A stretch of 64,000 nt of DNA from Archangium minus (GTDB taxonomy: Bacteria; Myxococcota; Myxococcia; Myxococcales; Myxococcaceae): NCBI RefSeq assembly GCF_044360475.1, contig NZ_CP043494.1, forward strand, positions 11,036,001 through 11,100,000, read 5' to 3'. The position numbers and the translations under genes are program-made. The notes below the pieces were generated by a model. It worked only from the letters and a program-made list of their open reading frames with translations, ran no database searches and had not been told where the DNA came from. Positions 51,325 through 59,959 of the stretch are shown here, in pieces. Each line of letters starts with the position of its first letter. Position 1 is the stretch's first letter.

Positions 51325-53268
51325 TCAACGAAGACGGAAGGGAATCTTCACCACGCGGTAGACGGAGAGGGGCCGCCCATCCAGGAGCGCTGGCGAGTAA
51401 CGCCAGGTGCGGACCGCAGCGATCGCCGCGGAGGCGAAGGGCTCCTCTCCTCGCATCACCGAGATGTCGCCCACGCGCCCGTCCTCGGTCACGATGATCT
51501 TCAGGATGACCAGGCCCTCCCGACCGGAGGCCCTCGCGGCCTGGGGGAATTCGGGCTGCACGTTGGACTCCAGCTCCCTCGGAGGCGTGGCCTTCTCCGG
51601 AAGTTGGATGGGGCCCACGGAGCGAACAGGACGCGCGGGCTTCTCCACGAGAGCGGGGCGTTGCGGCTGCACAGCGGGGCGCTCGGAGGCGAGCATCTCC
51701 GGCGTGCTGAAGTCCGCCATTGTCCCCACGTTGGCGGCCCCCTGCCTCGCAGAAGCGCCCGTCGCCGGAGCCCCACGCGAGACCGGCTGCTTCCGCAGAC
51801 GTTGGGTGAAGAGCACATCATCGGAGCCGCCCGCGAGCGCGCTCTCCGTCTGGTACCCGTCGAGCGCGAAGGTCAACTCCGCGGTGGCCACCCCGTTGGG
51901 CCCGGGGGGAACATCGAGCACGAGAGGCGTGGTGCCCCGCTCCTTGCCCTGCCAGAAAACGCGCGCACCCGAGGGCTCGCTGGTGATGAAGAAGCGCACC
52001 GGAGCGGGCGCCGGTACGGGCGCTTCGGCGGCCGGCGTGGGAATGGGGGCAGGTGGGCTCTGAGGAGCGGGCTCCGCGCGACGCCACAGGGCCACACCTG
52101 CTCCAGCCCCCGCGAGCAACACGGCCAGCGCGGCGCCCCTCCACAGGCCCGTGCGCCGAGGCGGTGCTGGTGCCGGCACCGGCGCCGACACCTGGACGAC
52201 CGGAGCAGCAGGCCGCTGAGCACCGCTGGCCGGAGGGACCTCCAGGCTGATGTCCAGCACGAGCGTCCCCGCTTCCGAGCTCTGCGCGGCGGGCGCGGGC
52301 AGCGGGGTGAGGAACGGCGAGCTGATGGGGCTGGAATCCCCCACGCGACCGAGTACCTCGCGCAATGCCTCGAGCAGCTCGTCCATGGAGGCGTAGCGGG
52401 CCTCGGGGTCCTTCTCCAGGCAGCGGAGAACGAGGGCCTCCACCCGCTCGGGGATGACGAGCCCGGGTTGCAGGTCCCGAAAGCGCGGGGGCGACAGCTT
52501 GTGGTGCGCGAAGAGGAGCTCGAGCGTGTCCTTGGAGATGAAGGGCGGACGGCCCATCAGCATGTGGTACGTGACGACGCCGAGCGAGTAGATGTCACTG
52601 CGTACGTCCGCGGAGTTGCGGGCCTGCTCGGGCGACATGTACACCGGTGAGCCGAGGAAGGTACCGCTCTGGGTGATGCCTGGAGTGGCCTCGGCCCCTG
52701 CGCCTTCTGGAGAGAAGGGCTTCACCAGGCCGAAGTCGAGCACCTTGACGTGGTCCCTGTCTCTATCCGCCACCAGCATCACGTTGGCGGGCTTGAGATC
52801 TCGGTGCACCACGCCCAGCCGGTGCGCCTCGCGCAGGGAGAAGCACACCTGTCGGGCCAACTCCATCGCCCGGGGCCACGGCAGCGGCCCCTCGGCGAGC
52901 ACCTCCGAGAGCGTGCGGCCCTCGATGTACTCCATAGCGATGAAGCAGATGCCGTCCTCCGTCTGGCCATAGTCGATGACGGTGACGGTGTTGGGGCTGC
53001 GCAGCTTCGCGGTCAGCGAGGCCTCTCGAATGAAGCGCTGGAGAAACCCCGGATCCTTACTGGTGGGGAACGCGGGGCTCAGCACCTTGAGCGCCACCAC
53101 GCGATCCAGTGGGACTTGGAGCGCGCGGTACACGCGGCCCATGCCCCCCTCTCCGATGGGGGCCAGCACCTGGAAGCGCCCCAGCAGGGTACGGCCGATC
53201 AGCGGATCCTCCGGCGGTGGCGGAGGCGCGGGCTCATCGGAATGGGGAGGGCGAGGTTGGGTCTCCAT
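51325..53268 (-). CDS. Ser/Thr protein kinase with PEGA and TonB C-terminal domains
   Basis: Encodes 647 residues. Kinase domain 31-290 (IGEGGMGRV at 38-46, Lys61, HRD 155-157, DFG 178-180), Pro/Ala linker, one TM helix (about 398-418, AALAVLLAGAGAGVALW), a PEGA domain (FFITSEPSGARVFWQGKERG) and a second Pro-rich stretch. The C-terminal TonB-like domain follows (QPEFPQAARASGREGLVILK..VGDISVMRGEE..WRYSPALLDG). The kinase would be cytoplasmic and the TonB module periplasmic. GGAGG 6 nt upstream supports the ATG at 53268. This may couple envelope contact to phosphorylation; targets unknown. Confidence 0.92.
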   Translation of the reverse strand: METQPRPPHSDEPAPPPPPEDPLIGRTLLGRFQVLAPIGEGGMGRVYRALQVPLDRVVALKVLSPAFPTSKDPGFLQRFIREASLTAKLRSPNTVTVIDYGQTEDGICFIAMEYIEGRTLSEVLAEGPLPWPRAMELARQVCFSLREAHRLGVVHRDLKPANVMLVADRDRDHVKVLDFGLVKPFSPEGAGAEATPGITQSGTFLGSPVYMSPEQARNSADVRSDIYSLGVVTYHMLMGRPPFISKDTLELLFAHHKLSPPRFRDLQPGLVIPERVEALVLRCLEKDPEARYASMDELLEALREVLGRVGDSSPISSPFLTPLPAPAAQSSEAGTLVLDISLEVPPASGAQRPAAPVVQVSAPVPAPAPPRRTGLWRGAALAVLLAGAGAGVALWRRAEPAPQSPPAPIPTPAAEAPVPAPAPVRFFITSEPSGARVFWQGKERGTTPLVLDVPPGPNGVATAELTFALDGYQTESALAGGSDDVLFTQRLRKQPVSRGAPATGASARQGAANVGTMADFSTPEMLASERPAVQPQRPALVEKPARPVRSVGPIQLPEKATPPRELESNVQPEFPQAARASGREGLVILKIIVTEDGRVGDISVMRGEEPFASAAIAAVRTWRYSPALLDGRPLSVYRVVKIPFRLR

Positions 53269-53485
53269 GGAGATCCTCCAAGGTCGGGACCCTGGCACGG
53301 GGTCGTCACGGCTCCGTCGACAGTGGGTCACGAAACGTAAAAGTCGCCCCGCCCCACCCCCTACCCCCGCGGTGCCTCTTACCGCTTGAAAGAGGCTTGA
53401 CAGGGTTTCGACGCGGGCCACTCTGGGGCTAGAGTGCGTCGGCCAGCCCGCAGGCCGCCCGCCGGGGAGCACCGAGCCACAGCAC

Positions 53486-53863
53486 ATGCCCTTTCAGATC
53501 ACCGTCTACGAGGAAGACCGCATCATCGACGTCGTCTACCCCCCGCAGCCCTCGGCGGAGGACGTGACGGACTACCTCAAGCGCATCCGCGAGACGATCG
53601 CCTACATGAACGGCCCATGGAGCGCGCTGGTGGACCAGGGACAGCTGCGCGTGATGCCGCCGGAGATGGTGGCCACCATGGCCAGCCTCAACGCCTACGC
53701 GCAGCTGCACGGCATGAAGCGCTCGGCGCGCATCGTGAGTGACGCCGCCTCTGGCCTCCAGGCCTGGCGCATGACGAAGAAGGCCATGCTCACCATCCCC
53801 ACGCGCACCTTCGAGACGCGCGAGGCCGCCCTGGCCTGGCTGCGCAACCCCGACGACGAGTAG
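53486..53863 (+). CDS. Small STAS-like / DUF protein
   Basis: Encodes 125 residues with alternating strands and helices (ITVYEEDRIIDVVYPPQPS; VTDYLKRIRETIAYM; WSALVDQGQLRVMPPEM; RIVSDAASGLQAWRM; REAALAWL). This fold order resembles SpoIIAA/STAS-like proteins common in myxobacteria. No signal peptide. The start ATG has only a distant GGGGAG. Divergent from the kinase-TonB gene. Function unknown. Confidence 0.6.
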   Translation: MPFQITVYEEDRIIDVVYPPQPSAEDVTDYLKRIRETIAYMNGPWSALVDQGQLRVMPPEMVATMASLNAYAQLHGMKRSARIVSDAASGLQAWRMTKKAMLTIPTRTFETREAALAWLRNPDDE

Positions 53864-53985
53864 CTCCCCTCACGATCTCTATAAACGTTCGTTCCAGTAC
53901 GGTTTCCTTGGGGCATCATTCGCTCGCTGGACCGCCAGGTCTGGCAGGGTTTTTTCACCCCCCAGGAAGACAGGAGCGAATCCCC

Positions 53986-55329
53986 ATGCGACACCCCAAG
54001 TTCGGGCTGCCGGTGCGTCCCCTCGTAGGCGCTCTGATGTGCACCCTCACGCTCACCGCGGGCTGCGGCCCGGCGGAGGAGCAGGAAACGACGAAGGGTG
54101 AGGAGTCCTCCGCCCTCGGGAAGAAGAAGAGCGAGGTCGTCTACGGCACGGACAGCCGGCAGGACGTCTACGCCCACGCGGACGCCACGCTGCGCGCTCG
54201 GGCACAACAGGCCACGGTGGCGCTGATGGCCCCGTCGGACTTCAACGCGACCAACCCCAACAACGTCACCTTCCCCGGCTCGACGCTGGGTACCGCCTAC
54301 AACCTCTGCACCACCGAGCGCTTCCGGGATGACCCGACGGCGGCCTTCTGCTCCGGCACGCTCATCGACGACGACCTGGTGCTCACCGCGGGCCACTGCG
54401 TCACGAGCGCCTCGGCCTGTGCCGACACGCGCCTCGTCTTCAATTACTACCGGCCCTCGGCGGGCACGCTGCAGCCGGTCACCACGGCGGACATCTTCAC
54501 CTGTACCTCCATCGTGGCGCGCCAGCAGGGCACGGTGAACGGGCAGAACCTGGACTACGCCATCCTGCGCCTGGACCGGCCGGCCACGCCGCGCTTCACC
54601 CCGGCACCGGTGCGCACGGGCAACACCGCGCTGAGCGTCGGGCAGAACGTGGCCGTCATTGGCAGCGGCAGCGGCATCCCCTTCAAGATTGACTCCGGTG
54701 GCTCGGTGCGCGACGCGCGCTCGGGCACGCTGGACTACTTCGTGGCCACCACGGACACCTTCGGTGGCAACTCGGGCTCGGGCGTGTACGAGACGAGCAA
54801 CTACACGGTGGCGGGCATCCTCGTGCGCGGTGAGACGGACTACGTCACCAACGGGAGCTGCCGCGTCGTGAACACGTGCACCGAGACGGGCTGCCGCGGC
54901 GAGGACATCACCTACGTGTACCCGGCCATCAGCGCCTACTGCGCCGCGACCGGCAACGCCAACACGCGGCTGTGCACGGGAATGCCGCCGCCGCCGCCTC
55001 CTCCTCCCCCGGCGACCACGTTCACCTTCAGCGCCACCAACACCAACAGCGCCCAGAGGAGCACCGTCAACAAGGACGTGGCGCTGAAGGCTGGCCAGGT
55101 CATCAAGCTGGGCACCTGCACGGTGAGCGGCGCCACCGGTACCGGTGACACCTACCTGCGGCTGTACGGCCCGGCGGGCACCCAGGTGGCCTCCAACGAC
55201 GACACCTGCGGTACGCTCTCGTACCTCAGCTACACCGTGCCGGCGAACGCAGCCGGCACGTATCAGATCCGCGCTGGCTGCTACAGCAACACCAGCTGCA
55301 GCGGCACCGTGGCCTACACGGTCCAGTAG
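53986..55329 (+). CDS. Trypsin-like serine protease lipoprotein with C-terminal beta domain
   Basis: Encodes 447 residues. The lipobox LTAGC-GP sits at about residue 26. The S1 protease core follows, with the triad visible: His in LTAGHCV, Asp in LDYAILRL, Ser in FGGNSGSG. A run of nine prolines separates it from a C-terminal jelly-roll domain (TFTFSATNTNSAQRST..YLRLYGPAGTQVASND) of the PPC type, often removed in secreted proteases. The ATG at 53986 has AGGAG 10 nt upstream. Probably an outer-surface protease. Confidence 0.9.
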   Translation: MRHPKFGLPVRPLVGALMCTLTLTAGCGPAEEQETTKGEESSALGKKKSEVVYGTDSRQDVYAHADATLRARAQQATVALMAPSDFNATNPNNVTFPGSTLGTAYNLCTTERFRDDPTAAFCSGTLIDDDLVLTAGHCVTSASACADTRLVFNYYRPSAGTLQPVTTADIFTCTSIVARQQGTVNGQNLDYAILRLDRPATPRFTPAPVRTGNTALSVGQNVAVIGSGSGIPFKIDSGGSVRDARSGTLDYFVATTDTFGGNSGSGVYETSNYTVAGILVRGETDYVTNGSCRVVNTCTETGCRGEDITYVYPAISAYCAATGNANTRLCTGMPPPPPPPPPATTFTFSATNTNSAQRSTVNKDVALKAGQVIKLGTCTVSGATGTGDTYLRLYGPAGTQVASNDDTCGTLSYLSYTVPANAAGTYQIRAGCYSNTSCSGTVAYTVQ

Positions 55330-55356
55330 GCCGCCTGTCAGACGGAAGCTCCCTCG

Positions 55357-55383
55357 GGCCGCTCGCCATCATGGCGGGCGGCC
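55357..55383 (+). terminator. Terminator of the trypsin-like gene
   Basis: A GC-rich hairpin with GGCCGC..CGCCAT pairing to ATGGCG..GCGGCC (55357-55383) is followed by TTCTTCTTCC, 28 nt after the stop. A typical rho-independent terminator. Confidence 0.85.
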
Positions 55384-55444
55384 TTCTTCTTCCCAAAACC
55401 GATGCTTGACAGCTCGGGGGGCGGGATTTAACGCGAGGAGCCAT

Positions 55445-56695
55445 ATGAGCACGCCCAAGTTCCCGTCACCTTCCACTCCCGTCTCCATCCAAGGTCCCTT
55501 GAAGGTCCTGCTGCTTGAGAACATCCACGTGTCCGCCGAGGAGATGCTCAAGGCGGAGGGGTTCTCGGTGGAGCGGCTCAAGGGAGCGCTCAAGCCCGAG
55601 GAGCTCGAGGAGCGCATCCGGGACATCCACCTGCTGGGCATCCGCAGCAAGACGAACGTCTACGAGCCGGCCCTCGCCAAGGCGCCCAACCTGCTGGCGG
55701 TAGGCGCCTTCTGCATCGGCACCAACCAGGTGGACTTGAAGTCGGCCAACATCCACGGCGTGCCCGTCTTCAACGCGCCCTTCAGCAACACGCGCAGCGT
55801 GGCGGAGCTGGTCATCGCGGAGATCGTCATGCTCACGCGCCAGCTCGGGGATCGCAGCCGCGAGGTGCACGCGGGCCAGTGGCGCAAGGTGGCGACGGGC
55901 AGTCACGAGGTGCGCGGCAAGACGCTGGGCATCATCGGCTATGGCCACATCGGCTCGCAGCTGGGCGTGCTGGCCGAGGCCATGGGCATGCGCGTCATCT
56001 TCTATGACGTCATGACGAAGCTGCCGCTGGGCAACTCGCGCCCTACCGCCACCCTGGGCGAGCTGCTGGAGTCCTCGGACTTCGTGACGCTGCACGTGCC
56101 GGCCACGCCGTCCACTGAGTGGATGATTGGCACCGCCGAGCTGGCGCGCATGCGCAAGGGCAGCTACCTCATCAACGCGAGCCGCGGCACGGTGGTGGAC
56201 ATCAAGGCACTGGCGCAGGCCATCAAGTCGGGCCACCTGAGTGGCGCCGCGGTGGACGTCTACCCGGAGGAGCCGGAGACGAACAGCGACGGCTTCGTCA
56301 CCGAGCTGCAGGGACTGCCCAACGTCATCCTCACCCCGCACATCGGCGGCTCCACGGAGGAGGCGCAGGCGTCCATCGGCAAGGAGGTGGCCACCTCCCT
56401 CATCAAGTTCGTGCGGAGCGGCGCCACCACGGGCGCGGTGAACTTCCCACAGGTGGAGGCGCCGCTGATTCCCAACACGCACCGCATCCTCAACGTGCAC
56501 CGCAACACGCCGGGCGTGCTCCGCGACATCAACCGGATCGTCTCGGACCTCAATGCCAACATCCACGCGCAGGTGCTGAGCACCGACGCGAACATCGGCT
56601 ACCTGCTGATGGACCTGGACCAGGACGTGGCCAACCCGGTGTGCCAGGCCATCGCGGGCCTGCAGACGGACATCAAGACGCGCATCGTGTCCTGA
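55445..56695 (+). CDS. serA: D-3-phosphoglycerate dehydrogenase
   Basis: Encodes 416 residues. First step of serine synthesis: NAD-dependent oxidation of 3-phosphoglycerate. The Rossmann motif is GIIGYGHIGSQLGVLAEAMG; the catalytic Arg is in INASRGTVVD and the His in LTPHIGGST. A C-terminal ACT domain (about 343-416, NVHRNTPGVLRDINRIVSD) mediates serine feedback; the length and layout match the E. coli-type enzyme. GAGGAG 5 nt upstream fixes the ATG at 55445. Monocistronic, followed by a hairpin. Confidence 0.94.
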   Translation: MSTPKFPSPSTPVSIQGPLKVLLLENIHVSAEEMLKAEGFSVERLKGALKPEELEERIRDIHLLGIRSKTNVYEPALAKAPNLLAVGAFCIGTNQVDLKSANIHGVPVFNAPFSNTRSVAELVIAEIVMLTRQLGDRSREVHAGQWRKVATGSHEVRGKTLGIIGYGHIGSQLGVLAEAMGMRVIFYDVMTKLPLGNSRPTATLGELLESSDFVTLHVPATPSTEWMIGTAELARMRKGSYLINASRGTVVDIKALAQAIKSGHLSGAAVDVYPEEPETNSDGFVTELQGLPNVILTPHIGGSTEEAQASIGKEVATSLIKFVRSGATTGAVNFPQVEAPLIPNTHRILNVHRNTPGVLRDINRIVSDLNANIHAQVLSTDANIGYLLMDLDQDVANPVCQAIAGLQTDIKTRIVS

Positions 56696-56709
56696 GCCGT
56701 GGGGCTCCC

Positions 56710-56735
56710 GAGGCCCGGCGCTTCAACCGGGCCTC
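56710..56735. terminator. Bidirectional terminator between serA and lysR-type gene
   Basis: GAGGCCCGG (56710-56718) pairs with CCGGGCCTC (56727-56735) around an 8-nt loop. It follows serA by 14 nt and touches the stop of the convergent LysR gene. Confidence 0.75.
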
Positions 56736-57642
56736 ACTTCCTTCGCGCTCGTGAACGCGCACGCTTGCGCAGGAACTCGACCAGGGCTTTGAGCTTGAGC
56801 GGGGTCTGCGCTCGGCTCGGGTAGTACAGGTAGAAGCCCGCGAAGGGTGGGCAGAACTCCTCGAGGACGGGAAGGAGCTCACCCCGCTGGATGTAGGGAC
56901 GGAAGGAGTCTTCCATTCCAATGGTGAGACCGACCCCGTCGCACGCCAGGCGCAGCATCAGGTGCTTCTCGTTCGTATTCACGCGGGCATCGATGGCGAT
57001 CTCAAAGTCCCTTCCCTTCTCCGTGAACTCCCAGCGGTAGGTTGCACCGTTCGGCATCCGCCACCCGATGCACGCGTGCGCGTGAAGCTCCCTCGGGTGT
57101 TGGGGCTTGCCGTGGACGGCGAAGTAGCCCGGTGACCCGACCACCAGTTGCCGCTGCTCGCCGGAGATGCTGACGGCGACCATGTCCTTGTCGATGATTT
57201 CGCCGAGCTGAACCCCCGCGTCGAAGCCTTGCTGAAAGATGCCCGAGGGGTTGTCGTCGACGCTGATGTCGAGCTTGATGTCCGGGTACTCCGCCAGGAA
57301 CTCCGCGAGCGTCTTTTCGGAGAGAAAGTCCTCCGCGATCGACGAGATGCTCAGGCGGAGCGTTCCCGAGGGTCGGCTCCGCAGCTCGTTCAGCGATTCG
57401 AGTGTCGCGCGCATGTCGGAGAACGCCGGCTGCAGCCCCCGGTAGAGGTGCTCACCTGCTTCGGTGAGGCCCACGCTTCGCGTCGTTCGCTGCAGCAGAC
57501 GGACACCGAGCCGCTCCTCTACCTGGCGGATCGTCTGGCTCACGGCCGCTCTCGTCACGCCGAGCTCCACCGCCGCGGCCTTGAAGCTCCGCTTCTCCGC
57601 GACGGCCAGGAACGCCGCCAGTCCTCCGAATTCATCTCTCAT
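56734..57642 (-). CDS. LysR-family transcriptional regulator
   Basis: Encodes 302 residues. A winged HTH occupies residues 1-60 (FLAVAEKRSFKAAAVELGVT, AVSQTIRQVEERLGVRLLQR), followed by a periplasmic-binding-protein-like effector domain. The closing RKRARSRARRK tail is very basic. Divergent from the Atu4866-like gene, with a LysR-type inverted repeat that overlaps its own start codon, suggesting autoregulation and control of the neighbour. Confidence 0.92.
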   Translation of the reverse strand: MRDEFGGLAAFLAVAEKRSFKAAAVELGVTRAAVSQTIRQVEERLGVRLLQRTTRSVGLTEAGEHLYRGLQPAFSDMRATLESLNELRSRPSGTLRLSISSIAEDFLSEKTLAEFLAEYPDIKLDISVDDNPSGIFQQGFDAGVQLGEIIDKDMVAVSISGEQRQLVVGSPGYFAVHGKPQHPRELHAHACIGWRMPNGATYRWEFTEKGRDFEIAIDARVNTNEKHLMLRLACDGVGLTIGMEDSFRPYIQRGELLPVLEEFCPPFAGFYLYYPSRAQTPLKLKALVEFLRKRARSRARRK

Positions 57643-57662
57643 TGGTAAGCCACTCTAACCAA
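57642..57662. promoter_or_regulatory. LysR-type T-N11-A operator
   Basis: TTGGT-N11-ACCAA at 57642-57662 is a perfect dyad of the classical LysR T-N11-A form in the 95-bp gap between the LysR gene and the Atu4866-like gene. Its edge coincides with the LysR start codon (57642). Confidence 0.75.
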
Positions 57663-57737
57663 CCCATCAATGATTGGAAGGTCGCACGGGCAGCCCGGTG
57701 CTCCTACTTTGGCTTTGAAAACAGCAAGGAGAAGAAC

Positions 57738-57998
57738 ATGACGAAGCCATCGAGCGAGCAGCATCCCTACGTCGGCATGTGGGTCACCCAGGACGGCTAC
57801 ATCCGCCACGAGCTCCTGCCGGGAGGCCGCTATGACGAGGCCCGCGGCAAGAGGAAGAGCGCCTACCGCGGCCGGTACACCATCAAAGGCAACCATATCG
57901 ACTACGTGGACGACACCGGCTTCACCGCCGACGGAGACTTCCGCGATGGCGTGCTCTACCACGCCGGCATGGTCCTCTACCGGGAAGAGACGAGGTAG
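57738..57998 (+). CDS. Atu4866-like small beta-barrel protein
   Basis: Encodes 86 residues, matching the Atu4866 type in size and motifs (YVGMWVTQDGYIRHELLPGGRYDEARG, then YRGRYTIKGNHIDYVDDTGF; each block is spread over two strands). The family is structurally characterised but has no known function. AGGAG 7 nt upstream fixes the ATG at 57738. Likely controlled by the divergent LysR; such pairs often sit by oxidoreductase genes. Confidence 0.8.
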   Translation: MTKPSSEQHPYVGMWVTQDGYIRHELLPGGRYDEARGKRKSAYRGRYTIKGNHIDYVDDTGFTADGDFRDGVLYHAGMVLYREETR

Positions 57999-58001
57999 GT
58001 C

Positions 58002-58073
58002 ATGGCAGCCGATGGCGTGCGCGACTTCCTCATCACCCTGGACAAGCTGCTCCCCGGGCTACCAACCCCCTGA
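58002..58073 (+). other. 24-codon open frame, probable gene remnant
   Basis: ATG at 58002 to TGA at 58071 encodes ADGVRDFLITLDKLLPGLP, directly after the Atu4866-like stop. It has no ribosome site of its own. It could be the end of a lost gene once co-transcribed here; too short to assign. Confidence 0.25.
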
Positions 58074-58080
58074 GCAGGGC

Positions 58081-59385
58081 TCAGCGGGGCGTGAGCTTGA
58101 GCAGCCGGCCGTTGCTGTCATCGGTGAGCAGATAGAGCGCGCCCTCGGGGCCCTGGACGACCTCGCGGATGCGCGCATTCTGCTCCGTGAGCAACCGCTC
58201 CTCACCCACCACGCGGTCGTCCTTCATGACGAGCCGCACCAGGGCCTGGCTGGACAGTCCTCCGATGAAGATGTTCTCCCGCCACTCGGGGAAGAGGTCC
58301 CCGGAGTAGATGGTCATCCCCGAGGGGGAGATCACCGGATCCCAGTAGTACACGGGCTGCTCCATGCCCGGGCCCTGGGTGACCTTGTGGATGGGCTCAC
58401 CTGAGTACTCCTCGCCGTAGCCGATGGTGGGCCAGCCGTAGTCCCTACCCATCTGGACGAGGTTGAGCTCGTCGCCACCACGCGGCCCCATCTCCACCTC
58501 CCAGAGGCGGTTCTTGCTGTCCAGCGCCGCGGACAGGATGTTGCGGTGTCCCAAAGACCAGATTTCCGGCCGAGCATCCTTGCGACCAACGAACGGGTTG
58601 TCCTTGGGCACCGAGCCGTCGGGGTTGATGCGGACAATCTTCCCGAAGTGGCTCTTCAAATCCCTCGCCTGGACCCGGCCAGGGAGGATGGAGCGCTCAC
58701 CGAGCGTGACGAACAGCTTGCCGTCGGGCGTGAACACGAGGCGTCCCCCTGCGTGCAGGGTCGATTCGAGCGTGGGCTGCATGCGGAAGATGACCTGCAC
58801 GTTCTCCACGCGCGGCTTCGCGCCATCCACGAGCCTCGCACGCGCCACCGCCAGGCCGTTACCGCCTTCGCGCGGCTCGTAATAGGTCCAGTAGATGAGC
58901 TGGCTCTTGGCGTAGTCGGGGCCGAGCTCCACGTCGAGCAGCCCGCCCTGTCCACGACCATCCACGCGCGGCAGACCCGCGACGGGCGGGGACTTCGCGC
59001 CTTGAGGAGTGACGATGTAGAGAGCGCCCGTCGGCTTCTCCGTCACCAGCATGCGGCGATCCGGCAGGAAGGCGATGGCCCAGGGTTTGTTGAAGCCAGA
59101 GGCAATCTCGGTGACCTGGAAGGGCGTCTTCGTCTCAACAGCCGGAGCGCGTGTCTGCCCAGGGAAGGCCGGCTCGAACTCGGGCACGTTGGGGGGCGCC
59201 GTCTCGACGGGCGCACCGCCAGGATTGGGCCCCGTCCGAGGCACCGACTGCTGACTGTCGCCCGCGCGGCCGGGAGCCAGATTCCCACTCTGGTCCGAGG
59301 ACGTGCGAGGACGCTGGCCTTGTGCCAGCCCCGAGCCAGACAGGAGGGAGACAAGGACAACACTACTCGTCAGGAAGGTGCGCAT
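58081..59385 (-). CDS. Exported PQQ-dependent sugar dehydrogenase-like propeller
   Basis: Encodes 434 residues: signal peptide (about 1-21), a Pro/Gly-rich stretch (25-75), then the soluble glucose/aldose dehydrogenase propeller fold (FNKPWAIAFLPDRRMLVTE, GRGQGGLLDVELGPDY, SLGHRNILSAALDSKNRLWE, GPRGGDELNLV, YSGDLFPEWRENIFIGGL). These calcium/PQQ enzymes oxidise sugars in the periplasm. GGAGAGA 6 nt before the ATG at 59385 supports that start. No pqq synthesis genes are nearby, so cofactor supply is open. Confidence 0.88.
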   Translation of the reverse strand: MRTFLTSSVVLVSLLSGSGLAQGQRPRTSSDQSGNLAPGRAGDSQQSVPRTGPNPGGAPVETAPPNVPEFEPAFPGQTRAPAVETKTPFQVTEIASGFNKPWAIAFLPDRRMLVTEKPTGALYIVTPQGAKSPPVAGLPRVDGRGQGGLLDVELGPDYAKSQLIYWTYYEPREGGNGLAVARARLVDGAKPRVENVQVIFRMQPTLESTLHAGGRLVFTPDGKLFVTLGERSILPGRVQARDLKSHFGKIVRINPDGSVPKDNPFVGRKDARPEIWSLGHRNILSAALDSKNRLWEVEMGPRGGDELNLVQMGRDYGWPTIGYGEEYSGEPIHKVTQGPGMEQPVYYWDPVISPSGMTIYSGDLFPEWRENIFIGGLSSQALVRLVMKDDRVVGEERLLTEQNARIREVVQGPEGALYLLTDDSNGRLLKLTPR

Positions 59386-59599
59386 GAGGCTCTCTCCACA
59401 GGTCGAGATGGGTTCCAGAGCAGGGGCAGCAACCAACGAGGGTGAAGCTACCCACGCTGGGACAGGGCATGCTCGCCCCTGCGCGGCAGATAACCAGGGC
59501 AGGCGCAGCTCGCTCCCCTGCTTGTGCGAGGGTGTTCTCGCACCGACAGAAGAGGTCCTCCGCTCCTCCCACTGGAAGAGCGTCGTGCGAGCCTGCTCG

Positions 59600-59959
59600 A
59601 TGCCCCCGCCTGCGTGGAGTCCACTCGTGCTCAGCCAGCGCTTCTCCTACGAAAGCTTCGTCCAGACGAGCGATCGCGCTCGGTTATGCCAGGAGCTCGA
59701 GCAGGTGCTGACCGCTCGGGTCCGATCGGCGCCCTCCCCCGAGGAAGAGGGTCACCGGATTGCGATGGAGCTGCGCGAGCTGGGTCACGACCTCTGGAGC
59801 TTCGACGAGTCCACTGATCTTCAAGTCTGGTGTGGGAATTGGGCGAACCCCACACGTCCCTACGAGCTCATCGTCGAGGTCTCCTACCGAGACAAAGAAG
59901 AGCCGCGGACGGTGTCGGTGAGCTTCCGTGCCAGAACGCCACACCCAACACATCACTGA
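59600..59959 (+). CDS. Hypothetical 119-residue protein
   Basis: An open frame with protein-like composition (RLCQELEQVLTARV; IAMELRELGHDLWSFDES; YELIVEVSYRDKEEP) from an ATG at 59600. No signal peptide, no recognised family and no clear ribosome site; the frame is open further upstream to about 59303. Its stop overlaps that of the convergent MBL-fold gene by 7 nt. Moderately supported. Confidence 0.45.
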   Translation: MPPPAWSPLVLSQRFSYESFVQTSDRARLCQELEQVLTARVRSAPSPEEEGHRIAMELRELGHDLWSFDESTDLQVWCGNWANPTRPYELIVEVSYRDKEEPRTVSVSFRARTPHPTHH

